A stretch of 64,000 nt of DNA, from positions 4,092,001-4,156,000 of the forward strand of contig NZ_CP031030.1 in NCBI RefSeq assembly GCF_003711225.1. Reading direction: 5' to 3'. This DNA comes from Runella sp. SP2 (GTDB lineage: Bacteria; Bacteroidota; Bacteroidia; Cytophagales; Spirosomataceae). Within the stretch, counting starts at the first letter, position 1, and each line of letters begins with the position of its first letter. Shown here piece by piece: positions 15,248 to 24,000 of the stretch. The position numbers and the translations under genes are program-made. The notes beneath the pieces are model-generated. The model was not told where the DNA came from. It did not search any database and worked only from the letters and a program-made list of their open reading frames with translations.

Positions 15248-16075
15248 ATGAACCAACGTACCATTAAATTTGCCTTTACCCCCAAATTCCATCAAGGTTT
15301 TTTAGGGAAAGGCCATGCTGCGGCAGCACTCATTGACGGGCAACATTTCCCCCAAACCGACCCGTTTTTTTTACTCATGGACGACCAGCTCAACCTACCT
15401 GGTGGCCCACCCGTAGGAGGTCCGCACCCACACGCGGGTTTTGAAACCGTCACTTTTGTGGTCAATGGTGACGATAAGGAATGGAAAACAGGCAGCCTAG
15501 AACTCATGACGGCAGGACGAGGGATTGTTCACACCGAAGAAATCAAGGAACAAACCACGCTCCGGATTTTACAATTGTGGTTGGTTTTGCCGCCCGAAAA
15601 ACGGTGGATAGAACCTTCTTGGCAAAAATTAACGCTCGACAATGTACCTACGCTCCAAAACGAGCAAGGTACGATACGGGTATATAGTGGAAGTAGCCAT
15701 GGCCTCACCTCGCCTTTGCACAACCACACCCCTTTTACCTTGGTTGATTTCCAACTCAATGCCACCTCGGAAGCCACCCAACAGCTACCTGCACACTACA
15801 ACGGATTTGTTTACGTTCTTGAGGGAAGTGTAAAAGTTGGCGGTCGCCAGCTAGAGAAAGGCCAAGTAGGATGGCTGGATTCATTGAACGAAACGGAAAG
15901 CGAACTCCATTTTCAAAGTACCGAACAGGGCGCTCGTTTTGTATTATACGCAGGACAGCCTCACCAAGCTCCCATCGTCAGCCACGGGCCGTTTATTGGC
16001 GATACGCAGGAAGACATTGTACGACTGTATCGCGAATACCGTCAAGGTAAAATGCCTCATTTGAATGAAATTTGA
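15248..16075 (+). CDS. pirin family protein (cupin)
   Basis: 275 residues, two cupin domains. The first has the pirin metal site PHPHAGFETVTFVV (two His, then Glu and His downstream) with the following ELMTAGRGIVHTEE, and the second is the shorter YVLEGSVKVG barrel. Bacterial pirins are redox-sensing quercetin 2,3-dioxygenase-like proteins; quercetinase activity is not certain for each copy. It is sandwiched between DoxX and a DUF4269 gene, so the operon looks like an electrophile or redox response set. Compare the second pirin at 29499, which is a different subtype. Confidence 0.88.
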   Translation: MNQRTIKFAFTPKFHQGFLGKGHAAAALIDGQHFPQTDPFFLLMDDQLNLPGGPPVGGPHPHAGFETVTFVVNGDDKEWKTGSLELMTAGRGIVHTEEIKEQTTLRILQLWLVLPPEKRWIEPSWQKLTLDNVPTLQNEQGTIRVYSGSSHGLTSPLHNHTPFTLVDFQLNATSEATQQLPAHYNGFVYVLEGSVKVGGRQLEKGQVGWLDSLNETESELHFQSTEQGARFVLYAGQPHQAPIVSHGPFIGDTQEDIVRLYREYRQGKMPHLNEI

Positions 16076-16580
16076 CACCATAGACTATTTACAAACAGGA
16101 AACGAGCGGCAGCAACGCGCGTATGACGTACTGACCAACCACCGAATTTTGGCACAACTCGCGCCATTTTCGCCTGTGTTGGTCGGTACGATTCCTATCA
16201 ATATTGACATCGAAAGCAGCGACCTCGATGTCATTTGCCAGTGGTCAGACAAAAGCGAATTTGCGACGGCGCTCCATTCGTTGTTTGGCCATTATCCCAA
16301 TTTTACCTTTTGGGAAAATCCCACTCATCAAGCCGTCGTTGCACATTTTATAGTCGATGGGTTTGAAATTGAGGTATTTGGCCAAAACATTCCCATCAAA
16401 AATCAAAACGCCTACCGCCACATGCTGGTTGAAGACAAACTCCTCGCCCAACACGGCGAAACTTTTCGGCAGCAGATTGTTTCACTGAAGCAGCAAGGCT
16501 ACAAAACCGAGCCTGCCTTTGCCCTAGCCTTAGGTCTGGAAGGAGACCCTTACCTTGCGCTCCTTGCGTTGGAGGTTTAG
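16065..16580 (+). CDS. DUF4269 protein
   Basis: 171 residues. FDTIDYLQTGNERQQRAYDV, LVGTIPINIDIESSDLDVIC and VVAHFIVDGFEIEVFGQN match the DUF4269 family, a nucleotidyltransferase-like fold in which the DIESSDLDV segment carries the paired acidic residues. No substrate is known. The start overlaps the pirin stop by 11 bases, showing translational coupling in the HxlR-controlled operon. A stem-loop at 16580-16624 follows the stop. Confidence 0.8.
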   Translation: MKFDTIDYLQTGNERQQRAYDVLTNHRILAQLAPFSPVLVGTIPINIDIESSDLDVICQWSDKSEFATALHSLFGHYPNFTFWENPTHQAVVAHFIVDGFEIEVFGQNIPIKNQNAYRHMLVEDKLLAQHGETFRQQIVSLKQQGYKTEPAFALALGLEGDPYLALLALEV

Positions 16581-16624
16581 ACTTTCCAAGTTTGTACTTC
16601 GCAAATCTAAAAACTTGGCAAGTC
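16580..16624. terminator. CCAAGTTT-type hairpin, likely terminator
   Basis: GACTTTCCAAGTTT at 16580-16593 pairs with 16611-16624 at 13 of 14 positions. The left arm begins on the last base of the stop codon of the DUF4269 gene. Related CCAAGTTTT and CGAAAGTT hairpins occur at 47703 and 58945, so it is one member of a small repeat family. Confidence 0.55.
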
Positions 16625-16687
16625 TTTAGTCTTCTTGTTATCCTTGTAAGACTGTTTTTCGACTATCGTTTGTAAACAAACATTCTT

Positions 16688-17248
16688 ATGACTTTTTGGT
16701 ACAACGCCATCGCTCCCTTTACGCCTCAGTACCACGCTCTTGGACATTCATGGGATAACTATGCGGCTTGGTACGGGTTACATCATTTGAAAGAAATGGT
16801 TTCTTTGGACGCGTTGCTCAACCCCTCTGTCGTCGAACCAGACTACAAAAACAGTGAGGACTGGACATATATTATTTGCGATGGCGTCTGGTTGACTGGC
16901 TTTTATAGCTCTATTGATTACGTACTTCAACGAACAAAGTCTCTTCATTATCAATTGATTGCGGTCGTAAAAGAGCCTACCGAAGCTTGTCATCAAATAG
17001 CGCTCGATGGCTTTGAATTTATAGGTTATGACCTACTGGATGACGCCTATTCAATCAGTACTTTAACCAATTGTACGGGAATAGCAAGCACCCTCATGCC
17101 AGACGATTTTAATGAACACGGACTTATCAGTGATTACAATCGGGCGATTTTGGCCCAAAAAGAATTTGTTGAATTTAACCCCAATGAACCACACTCACGG
17201 TGTTATCTGATGGCGGTTTGGCGGCAAAAACTTGAGATGTTTTCCTAA
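16688..17248 (+). CDS. conserved protein of unknown function
   Basis: 186 residues that I do not recognise beyond seeing it as the sort of conserved orphan found in Cytophagales. It has no signal peptide or membrane segment. The start has a patterned HALGHSWDNYAAWYGLHHLK and then EMVSLDALLNPSVVEPD; it is rich in aromatic residues and acidic residues, with no obvious catalytic motif. Coding support is the clean frame and matching codon use. It precedes the ABC-F leader on the same strand with a promoter at 17265-17272 between. Confidence 0.6.
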   Translation: MTFWYNAIAPFTPQYHALGHSWDNYAAWYGLHHLKEMVSLDALLNPSVVEPDYKNSEDWTYIICDGVWLTGFYSSIDYVLQRTKSLHYQLIAVVKEPTEACHQIALDGFEFIGYDLLDDAYSISTLTNCTGIASTLMPDDFNEHGLISDYNRAILAQKEFVEFNPNEPHSRCYLMAVWRQKLEMFS

Positions 17249-17264
17249 ATATTAAAATTCCCCT

Positions 17265-17272
17265 TACCTTTG
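17265..17272 (+). promoter_or_regulatory. -7 element TACCTTTG for the ABC-F gene
   Basis: Perfect TAnnTTTG 148 bases before the ATG at 17420, implying an unusually long 5' leader of about 140 bases. Confidence 0.55.
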
Positions 17273-17366
17273 TCGCATCATTTCGGCGTCAGATACAACA
17301 GCCCCTCTGCGTCCAATTTACTACTTCCATGTGAGATTCACTTTCTTTCCGATTCAATAAATAGCC

Positions 17367-17396
17367 CCGTCGCGATGCGGCGGCACATGCTTTTTT
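17367..17396 (+). promoter_or_regulatory. hairpin in ABC-F leader, candidate attenuator
   Basis: CCGTCGC, loop GAT, GCGGCGG (17367-17383, one G-U pair) followed after seven bases by TTTTTT (17391-17396). It sits 24 bases ahead of the ATG. An AUG-UGA start-stop lies upstream at about 17329. ABC-F resistance genes in Firmicutes are controlled by ribosome-sensing attenuation, so this may be similar; the alternative antiterminator structure was not identified. Confidence 0.4.
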
Positions 17397-17419
17397 ATTC
17401 ACTCCTAAAGAAAGAAATC

Positions 17420-19006
17420 ATGCTGATTCTCCAGAATATTTCCTATACACATCCCAACAAATCGCGGTTGTTTGATGACCTTCATTTGACCGTAAATACC
17501 CACGAAAAAATCGCTTTGATTGGCAACAATGGCTCAGGGAAATCAACCTTGTTGAAAATTATTGCGGGTGAACTGAATCCTTCTACTGGCCAACGGGCAA
17601 TACAAGCTGCGCCCTATTATATACCACAAGTAGTGGGACAATTCAACCACCTGACGGTCGCTGAGGCACTTGGCGTCGCCAAAAAACTAACTGCTTTGCA
17701 AGAAATATTGGCAGGCAATGTCACCGAAAAACACCTTCTTGTACTCGACGACGATTGGACGCTAGAAGAACGGATTCAAGAGGCTTTTGCCTATTGGCAG
17801 CTCACTGAGATTGGCCTTACAGAATCGTTAGCGACCTTGAGTGGCGGGCAAAAAACAAAGGTATTTCTAGCAGGAATCGATATTCACAATCCCGACCTTG
17901 TTTTGCTCGACGAACCTAGTAATCACCTAGATACGGCAGCTCGACAATTGCTTTACGACTTTATTGAGTCCACCTCCAAAACGCTCATCGTCGTCAGCCA
18001 CGACCGCACCTTGCTCAATTTGCTTGATACCGTTTGCGAACTTGGGAAGCGAGGAATTACGGTATATGGCGGCAATTATGATTTTTACGCCGAACAAAAA
18101 GAAATCCAGTCGAATGCCCTCCAGCATGACGTTCAAAGCCGTGAAAAAGCACTTCGAAAAGCCAAAGAAAAGGAACGAGAAACCCTCGAACGCCAACAAA
18201 AACTGGATGCGCGCGGAAAACAGAAGCAAGAAAAAGCGGGCGTGGCGCGCATTATGATGAATACCCTGAGAAACAATGCCGAAAACAGCACCTCAAAGTT
18301 AAAGAGTGTTCATAGCGAAAAAATTGACGGCCTTGCCCAAGAACTTCGCGAACTCCGCTCGTCCCTTCCCGACATCGACAAGATGAAGTTTGGGTTTAAC
18401 AACTCTTTTTTGCACAAAGGAAAAATCTTATTTACGGCCGATCAACTCAATTTTGACTATGGTCACAAGTCGCTTTGGTTGGAAAACTTAAACTTCCAAA
18501 TCGTTAGCGGTGAGCGCATTGCGTTGAAAGGATTGAACGGTTCGGGCAAAACCACCTTGATAAAACTCCTGTTGGGTTCGCTCCAGCCATCGGCTGGAAC
18601 GTTGCATCGCGCGGTGGGGCAAGCGGTGTATATTGATCAAGATTATTCATTGATTGATTCGCGTTTGAGCGTTTTACAACAAGCACAACGTGCCAACAGC
18701 GCGGCGCTGCAAGAACACGAAATCAAGATTCGTTTGCATCGGTTTTTGTTTGACAAAGAAACCTGGGACAAGCCTTGCGGCGCGTTGAGTGGCGGCGAGC
18801 GAATGCGCTTGATGCTGTGTTGCCTCACGATTGGAAGCCAAGCTCCTGACCTGATTGTGCTGGACGAACCGACCAACAACCTTGATATTCAAAACATTGA
18901 CATTTTGATTGCGGCCATCAATGAGTACCAAGGCACACTACTCGTAGTTTCGCACGACGCGCATTTTTTGGAACAAATACGGGTTGAACGTACAGTATCG
19001 CTTTGA
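17420..19006 (+). CDS. ABC-F family ATPase
   Basis: 528 residues from ATG 17420; a TTG much further upstream is not supported since the family begins MLILQNISYTHPNKSRLF. Two ATP-binding halves: Walker A GNNGSGKST and GLNGSGKTT, signatures LSGGQ and LSGGE, and Walker B regions ending LLDEPSNHLD and VLDEPTNNLD. The charged coiled-coil linker lies between about 240 and 340. No membrane domain. ABC-F proteins work on the ribosome; whether it is a resistance factor (Vga/Msr-like) or a housekeeping factor cannot be told from this. A second ABC-F is at 47742. Confidence 0.85.
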   Translation: MLILQNISYTHPNKSRLFDDLHLTVNTHEKIALIGNNGSGKSTLLKIIAGELNPSTGQRAIQAAPYYIPQVVGQFNHLTVAEALGVAKKLTALQEILAGNVTEKHLLVLDDDWTLEERIQEAFAYWQLTEIGLTESLATLSGGQKTKVFLAGIDIHNPDLVLLDEPSNHLDTAARQLLYDFIESTSKTLIVVSHDRTLLNLLDTVCELGKRGITVYGGNYDFYAEQKEIQSNALQHDVQSREKALRKAKEKERETLERQQKLDARGKQKQEKAGVARIMMNTLRNNAENSTSKLKSVHSEKIDGLAQELRELRSSLPDIDKMKFGFNNSFLHKGKILFTADQLNFDYGHKSLWLENLNFQIVSGERIALKGLNGSGKTTLIKLLLGSLQPSAGTLHRAVGQAVYIDQDYSLIDSRLSVLQQAQRANSAALQEHEIKIRLHRFLFDKETWDKPCGALSGGERMRLMLCCLTIGSQAPDLIVLDEPTNNLDIQNIDILIAAINEYQGTLLVVSHDAHFLEQIRVERTVSL

Positions 19007-19102
19007 AAAAAACGTCGAAGAATGTTATCAAAAATTAGTTACTTTTAGACAGAAATAACATCAACTCTGTCAAATCACGTTTGTCCAACCTCTTCTTTTG
19101 CC

Positions 19103-19666
19103 ATGCAAAACGATTTTATTGAAAGCGCTCGTAAGCAATTTGAATACTATAAACTGCTGGGCGATAAAACCATGCAACAGCTCAGCGACGAGCAGCTGTT
19201 TTGGAACTACAACGAAGAAAGCAACAGTATAGCAACCATTGTAAAGCACCTTTGGGGCAATATGCTTTCACGTTGGACCGACTTTTTGACCACAGATGGA
19301 GAAAAGGAAAGCCGCAACCGCGATGCTGAATTTATCAACGATGCCACCACCCGTCAAGAAGTATTTGAACAATGGGAAGAAGGCTGGGCCTGCCTTTTTC
19401 AAGCCCTTGATGCTCTGAGTTCTGACGACCTCACTAGAATTATTTACATCCGCAACCAAGGCCATACTGTAACGGAAGCCATTCATCGGCAACTGGCACA
19501 TTACCCCTACCATGTGGGGCAAATAGTTTTTATTGGCAAAATGCTTGCTACACAGTGGGCTTCATTATCGGTACCGCGCGGAAAATCAAGTGATTTTAAC
19601 CAAGAAAAATTCTCCCAACCAAAACTACGTGTCCATTTTACGGACGAAATTTTGAAAAAAACGTAA
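19103..19666 (+). CDS. DinB-like metal-dependent protein (DUF1572)
   Basis: 187 residues in a four-helix bundle pattern. The three histidines of the DinB-type metal site are visible: IVKHLWGNM, and then QLAHYPYHVGQIV. The family includes bacillithiol transferase (BstA-like) enzymes and many uncharacterised members. The immediate neighbours are an ABC-F gene 97 bases upstream and an NTF2-like gene 29 bases downstream, which suggests a short operon with the latter. Reaction unassigned. Confidence 0.82.
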   Translation: MQNDFIESARKQFEYYKLLGDKTMQQLSDEQLFWNYNEESNSIATIVKHLWGNMLSRWTDFLTTDGEKESRNRDAEFINDATTRQEVFEQWEEGWACLFQALDALSSDDLTRIIYIRNQGHTVTEAIHRQLAHYPYHVGQIVFIGKMLATQWASLSVPRGKSSDFNQEKFSQPKLRVHFTDEILKKT

Positions 19667-19694
19667 AATTGCACTCACATTATCCCTAATTTCT

Positions 19695-20072
19695 ATGCAA
19701 GAACGCGAACAAATCATACAGGCGTACGTCGAAGCCTACAACCAATTTGACGTAGAAGGGATGTTGGCTCACCTCGACGAAAATGTGCAGTTTGAGAACG
19801 TTGCCAATGGCGAAGTCAATCTTCATTTAGAAGGGAAAGAGGCCATTCGTCAGCAAGCAGAGCAGTCAAAAGGCTATTTTTCAGAACGTTGCCAAACCAT
19901 CATGTCTTTCAAACACGAAAATGACTCTTGTGAAATTGAAGTGGATTACGAAGCCGTTTTGGCCATGGATTTACCAATGGGACTCAAAAAAGGCGACAGA
20001 ATTCAGTTAGAAGGCCGCTCTATTTTCCAATTTAAAAACGACAAAATCATCGCCCTGACGGATATTAGCTGA
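19695..20072 (+). CDS. SnoaL/NTF2-like protein
   Basis: 125 residues with an NTF2-type cone: helices REQIIQAYVEAYNQFDVEGM, then EGKEAIRQQAEQ and beta strands to FQFKNDKIIALTDIS. NTF2-like proteins bind small molecules or act as isomerases; no catalytic dyad is clear. It follows the DinB-like gene by 29 bases on the same strand, and is followed by the dispersed repeat at about 20105-20240. Confidence 0.75.
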   Translation: MQEREQIIQAYVEAYNQFDVEGMLAHLDENVQFENVANGEVNLHLEGKEAIRQQAEQSKGYFSERCQTIMSFKHENDSCEIEVDYEAVLAMDLPMGLKKGDRIQLEGRSIFQFKNDKIIALTDIS

Positions 20073-20104
20073 TGTTTGGTTTTTAGTTGAGGGTTTGGGG
20101 TTTC

Positions 20105-20240
20105 ATTGCCTCTTCACATTTTAGAAGCGGTTTTAGACTTCTCCTATCGTCGAGGTGACAAAGCCCCTTTACCAATTTGCCCATTTACCATTTGCCCCTT
20201 ACTCTTTGCGCCCTTGCCCATTTGATTAATTCCCCTTTCA
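20105..20240. repeat. dispersed intergenic repeat, copy 1
   Basis: Read on the minus strand this stretch contains GGGCAAA-type G-rich runs then CTTTGTCACCTCGACGATAG and GAGAAGTC. A second, clearly related copy occurs at about 34330-34458 inside the ccoI gene on the plus strand (CTTCTGTCATACCGACGAAG then GAGGTATC). Both start with G-rich AAGGGC/GGGGCAA words. Confidence 0.55.
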
Positions 20241-20265
20241 CACGCTATTTCATTTATTCTTACGT

Positions 20266-20273
20266 TATTTTTG
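20266..20273 (+). promoter_or_regulatory. -7 element TATTTTTG
   Basis: TAnnTTTG match 21 bases before the ATG of the NlpC/P60 lipoprotein gene at 20295. Confidence 0.45.
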
Positions 20274-20294
20274 TAAATCCTAACCCAGTACGGA

Positions 20295-20843
20295 ATGACG
20301 CGTTTTGTAGGCATAATTTTAGTCGCTTTTTTTGGTTTGTTGGTGAGTGCTTGTGCCGTGTTCAAGTCATCGCCTCCGCCTGCTAGAACAACCACCAAAA
20401 CACCTGCTACCAAACGTCCCCTACTGACCAAACCCAAAGGCGCTTACCAAAATTACGTGCGCGACATCGTGCGCACGGCTCGTGCTTACACAGGCACGCC
20501 TTACCGCAGCGGCGGCAACGACCGCAAAGGCATCGATTGCTCAGGGTTGATTTGCTCGGTTTATACCGAAGTGGGGCTCAAAGTTCCGCGCATCTCGTGG
20601 CAGCAAGCCGAGTTTGGCACCGAAATCGAAGAAGTACACGACATCCGTCCTGGCGACTGGATTTTCTACGTACCCGATGCGGGCAAGGCAGGCTACGTTT
20701 CGCACGTGGGCATTGTGACGGAAGTGCACGGCAAAAACGACATTCTATTCATTCATGCTTCGTCGTCCAAGGGTGTCCGCGAAGACAACCTCTTTTCTAA
20801 GTACTTCAAAAACCGTTTTGTGAAGGCCATGCGGCCGTTTTAA
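20295..20843 (+). CDS. NlpC/P60 family peptidoglycan hydrolase, lipoprotein
   Basis: 182 residues. A lipobox LVSAC (residues about 16-20) marks it as an anchored lipoprotein. After a proline- and threonine-rich linker the NlpC/P60 domain runs from about residue 55 to the end: catalytic Cys in GIDCSGLICSVY, His in YVSHVGIVTE and a polar third residue in FIHASSSKG. It should cleave D-glutamyl-meso-diaminopimelate (or similar) bonds in cell-wall peptides. Single-domain and short. Its own promoter lies 20 bases upstream; it converges with the BaiN-like gene, overlapping it by four bases. Confidence 0.92.
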   Translation: MTRFVGIILVAFFGLLVSACAVFKSSPPPARTTTKTPATKRPLLTKPKGAYQNYVRDIVRTARAYTGTPYRSGGNDRKGIDCSGLICSVYTEVGLKVPRISWQQAEFGTEIEEVHDIRPGDWIFYVPDAGKAGYVSHVGIVTEVHGKNDILFIHASSSKGVREDNLFSKYFKNRFVKAMRPF

Positions 20844-22066
20844 CCCCCAATATTCCGCCCCGCAATCACTCCCGTAGTCCAAGCAGCTTGGAAGTTATAC
20901 CCGCCTGTGATGCCATCAACATCAAGCACTTCACCCGCAAAAAATAACCCACGGACGTGGCGGCTTTCGAGGGTTTTGGGATGGAGATTGGCTAAATTGA
21001 CGCCCCCGCAGGTCACAAATTCATCTTTAAACGTGGTTTTTCCCTGCACTTCCAACTGAAAATTGGTCAGTTGCTCTACCAAGCGGTGGAGGTTTTTGGC
21101 GGGCAAATCGGCCCAGCGCATGGTATCGGGGATATTGGCGAGCTCGACCAATTGTTTCCAAAGGCGCTGTGGTATTCCAAAGGGGGCTTGGGTTGGAACA
21201 AATTTCCCTTTCCACTGCACGTCGCGCTGCATGGAGGTCAGTTGCTCTTGTACTTCGTTCGGCTTCTGGTTGGTAAAGTTGATTAAGGAGATAAATTGGT
21301 AATTTTTAGAAGCCAACTCCCGCGCGCCCCAAGCCGACAAACGCAGTACCGCAGGCCCACTTACGCCCCAATGCGTAAACAACATCGGCCCCGCTTCGGT
21401 CAGTTTACTTCCCGCCAATTTTACGCCTACTTTCCCTACCGATACTCCCATCAGGTCTTTCAAGGGCAATTTGGGTGCATTGAAAGTAAACAAAGAAGGC
21501 ACGGGCGTTTCGATTTCTAACCCCAACGTAGCCAACCAATCGTAGCCCGACAACTGCGGATGCCCTCCCGAAGTCACCAAAACTCTATTTACTTTCAGCT
21601 CTTCTCCCGACTGAAACCTTAGCAGAAACTGCTCTCCATCAGCCACAATGGCGTTGACGCCCGCACTCGTGCGCACCTCCACGCCCGCCCGCTGCGCCGC
21701 TTGTTGCAAACAGTCGATAATCGTTTCGGAACTGTCAGTCGTGGGAAACATCCGCCCGTCGGGTTCGGTTTTGAGGGCGACGCCTCGGCTTTCAAACCAC
21801 TGAATGGTGTGTTGATTGTTGAAAATTTCAAACAGCGGTCGTAAAAACTTTGCGCCGCGCGGATAGCCTTTCACCAGTTCGGGGAGCGATGGCGCAGCAT
21901 TAGTGACGTTGCAACGGCCCCCGCCCGACACCTTTACTTTACTCAGGACGTTGCGGCTTTTTTCAAAAATAGTCACCTTGGCGGTGGGAAAAGTCTCGGC
22001 GGCGGTGATGGCGCCCATAAATCCAGCGGCCCCGCCGCCAATAACTGCGATGTGTAGTGATTGCAC
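20840..22066 (-). CDS. BaiN/HI0933-like FAD-dependent flavoprotein
   Basis: 408 residues from GTG 22066 (QSLHIAVIGGGAAGF at the start). A longer frame runs to 22198 but overlaps the divergent nuclease gene start and puts about 44 residues before the dinucleotide-binding loop, so GTG is preferred. The FAD fold is confirmed by GGGAAG at the front, SGGGRCNVTN after strand 3 and the C-terminal GLFFAGEVLDVDGITGGYNFQAAW. The family is close to BaiN, which acts on bile-acid intermediates in gut bacteria; in free-living species the substrate is unknown. Confidence 0.85.
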   Translation of the reverse strand: MQSLHIAVIGGGAAGFMGAITAAETFPTAKVTIFEKSRNVLSKVKVSGGGRCNVTNAAPSLPELVKGYPRGAKFLRPLFEIFNNQHTIQWFESRGVALKTEPDGRMFPTTDSSETIIDCLQQAAQRAGVEVRTSAGVNAIVADGEQFLLRFQSGEELKVNRVLVTSGGHPQLSGYDWLATLGLEIETPVPSLFTFNAPKLPLKDLMGVSVGKVGVKLAGSKLTEAGPMLFTHWGVSGPAVLRLSAWGARELASKNYQFISLINFTNQKPNEVQEQLTSMQRDVQWKGKFVPTQAPFGIPQRLWKQLVELANIPDTMRWADLPAKNLHRLVEQLTNFQLEVQGKTTFKDEFVTCGGVNLANLHPKTLESRHVRGLFFAGEVLDVDGITGGYNFQAAWTTGVIAGRNIGG

Positions 22067-22196
22067 GTTTTGTTGGTCTAATATCGGCTCGAAAGTGCGG
22101 AAACTTTTGGGAAGTTCAAAAAAAACGTTGCGTTGTTCGACCTTCTGTACCGTTCTTTGCGTTTTATACCAAAAAACAGAGAACAAACATTTCAGC

Positions 22197-23270
22197 ATGT
22201 ATTATCGAAAAGGCTTGCGTTGGGGAAACACCCTGATTTTGTTATTTACTTTTATTGCCATCGGGCTGGTGCTTCATTACCGTGGCCGTACCAAACCGCT
22301 AGTTTCGTTTTGGAACGACGTAAAAAGTGTATTTATATACCAAGAACGCTCCTCGGATAGAAATAACCCCTACAAAAACCCTGAACCTACCAGCACGGCC
22401 TCCGACGACCGAACGTCGTATGAGGATGTAGCCTCGGACGACCGTACCGCTTCTAGCAAAGATGACCGTAGTTTATTAGAAAAAGAAGGAATTTCTTCAC
22501 GCTCCGAAAGCACTACCTCTTCTGACGACGATGAACCTGAACCTACTTCTTCCAATGCAGGCGATTATTCAAAAACAAAGGATTTTGGTTTACCCGCCAT
22601 TGGTTCCAACGACCAAATCATCCGCCACCACCGCATCACGCTTCGGTACCGCGAACAATACGAGCAAGCCGATTGGGTCGCCTATAAATTGCTGGGCGAC
22701 GAAGCCCGCGCGTACCTTTCTCGCGATGGCAACAAGTTTGTCCCCGACCCGCTCGTAAAAACAGGTTCGGCTACGCACGCTGATTATACGCGCTCGGGCT
22801 ACGACCGTGGGCACTTAGCACCTGCGGGCGATTTTAATATTTCGCCCGACGATAAGCAAGAAACGTTTTACATGAGCAACATCAGTCCGCAAGTGGGTGA
22901 TTTTAACCGTGGGATTTGGAACGATTTGGAGCAAAAGTTTCGTCAATGGGCGCAGCGCGACGAAGAATTGTACATTGTTACGGGACCCGTTTTAAAACCT
23001 GGTTTACCTACCATTGGTAAAAACAATGAAATTGCCGTTCCCGAAATGTATTATAAAATTGCATTGTGCCTCACCGACCGCCAACCGCGCATGATTGGGT
23101 TTCTGATGAAGAATGAGTTTTCGAGCGAAAACCTTAAAACATTTGTGGTCAGTGTGGATGAAATTGAGCGCCTCACGGGCATTGATTTTTTTCCTAAACT
23201 TCCCGACGCACTGGAGAAAAAACTGGAAAGCTCAACGACGACTCAAGGCTGGTTTTCGGCTAGAAATTAA
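22197..23270 (+). CDS. membrane-anchored DNA/RNA non-specific endonuclease
   Basis: 357 residues. One N-terminal transmembrane segment (TLILLFTFIAIGLVLHY, residues about 11-27), then a 90-residue acidic, Ser/Asp-rich linker with repeated SDDRT words, then the nuclease domain. The active-site motif DRGHLAPAGDF carries the general-base His, and NISPQVGDFNRGIWNDLE supplies the metal-binding Asn. This is the EndA/NucA-type beta-beta-alpha-metal fold with one DRGH signature. Placement suggests degradation of extracytoplasmic nucleic acid for nutrition or uptake. The first in-frame ATG near 21903 is not used because it would read through the divergent gene. Confidence 0.88.
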   Translation: MYYRKGLRWGNTLILLFTFIAIGLVLHYRGRTKPLVSFWNDVKSVFIYQERSSDRNNPYKNPEPTSTASDDRTSYEDVASDDRTASSKDDRSLLEKEGISSRSESTTSSDDDEPEPTSSNAGDYSKTKDFGLPAIGSNDQIIRHHRITLRYREQYEQADWVAYKLLGDEARAYLSRDGNKFVPDPLVKTGSATHADYTRSGYDRGHLAPAGDFNISPDDKQETFYMSNISPQVGDFNRGIWNDLEQKFRQWAQRDEELYIVTGPVLKPGLPTIGKNNEIAVPEMYYKIALCLTDRQPRMIGFLMKNEFSSENLKTFVVSVDEIERLTGIDFFPKLPDALEKKLESSTTTQGWFSARN

Positions 23271-23988
23271 TTCTGACATCGACTTCGTGGGTTTTGGTAT
23301 CGACCACCAAAACCCCTTCCGTTTCATCGTCAAGCTGTTTTAGTAATCCTTCGGGTGACCAAGCTGCACTTTTCCCAATTCCTACAAAATCTTCGCACGG
23401 CCCCAAACAATTGGCAATCAACACCGTCATTGAATGCTCTTTCGCTAATTTGGAAAGAATTTCCGCCGATTTTTCCATGCCCGATGCGGTTTTAGCTACG
23501 CTGGCTACGTAAACTTTTGCCCCGCTGTCGATCGCACATTGGGCATGTTCTGCCACCGACAACTCATAACAAATCGCTAGCGCAACCGACTCGCCGTTTA
23601 CCTCAATCGTTGGGAAATTTTCACCACTGACAAAAAACGGCTCTTCGTCGGCGTGAAGGTATTTTTTGGAATAAACCAAACGCGTTTGATACGGTCGAAA
23701 CAACACCAAACTGATGTGTACGCCAGCCGCACTTCGGGTGGGCATCCCTACCCCAATTGTCATGCGATGTAGGTTACTCAGTTCTTGAAATTCCTCCAAC
23801 GACGCATCGTCACTCTCCACCGCCAGACTTTCGGCCAAAAGCGGCTCGTAATTAGTCAACGACAATTCAGGAAACACTAGGAAATCTGCTTGTTTCTCCG
23901 CCGCAAGCGCCACAAAACGCAGGTGCTTTTCTTTGTTTTGGGCAATATTTCCTTTGAGCGATTTTAATTGTGCTACTGCAATTTTCAT
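23260..23988 (-). CDS. carbon-nitrogen hydrolase (nitrilase superfamily)
   Basis: 242 residues with the Glu-Lys-Cys triad: Glu in LVFPELSLTNYEP, Lys in VYSKKYLHADE and Cys in ALAICYELSV. The overall order and length match amidase-type members that cut C-N bonds in amides or ureido compounds. Substrate unassigned. It converges on the nuclease gene with an 11-base overlap and is followed 12 bases downstream (in its own direction upstream) by the DUF1460 gene, with which it likely shares a transcript. Confidence 0.88.
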   Translation of the reverse strand: MKIAVAQLKSLKGNIAQNKEKHLRFVALAAEKQADFLVFPELSLTNYEPLLAESLAVESDDASLEEFQELSNLHRMTIGVGMPTRSAAGVHISLVLFRPYQTRLVYSKKYLHADEEPFFVSGENFPTIEVNGESVALAICYELSVAEHAQCAIDSGAKVYVASVAKTASGMEKSAEILSKLAKEHSMTVLIANCLGPCEDFVGIGKSAAWSPEGLLKQLDDETEGVLVVDTKTHEVDVRINF

Positions 23989-24000
23989 AAAAAACTAAGC

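Noticed and set aside
17270-17419. N-terminal extension of the ABC-F protein from a TTG
   Set aside because: It overlaps the promoter and hairpin leader, and the family begins at the ATG at 17420.
20840-22198. Longer N-terminus for the BaiN-like protein
   Set aside because: It would run over the nuclease start and place 44 residues before the FAD loop; GTG 22066 fits the family.
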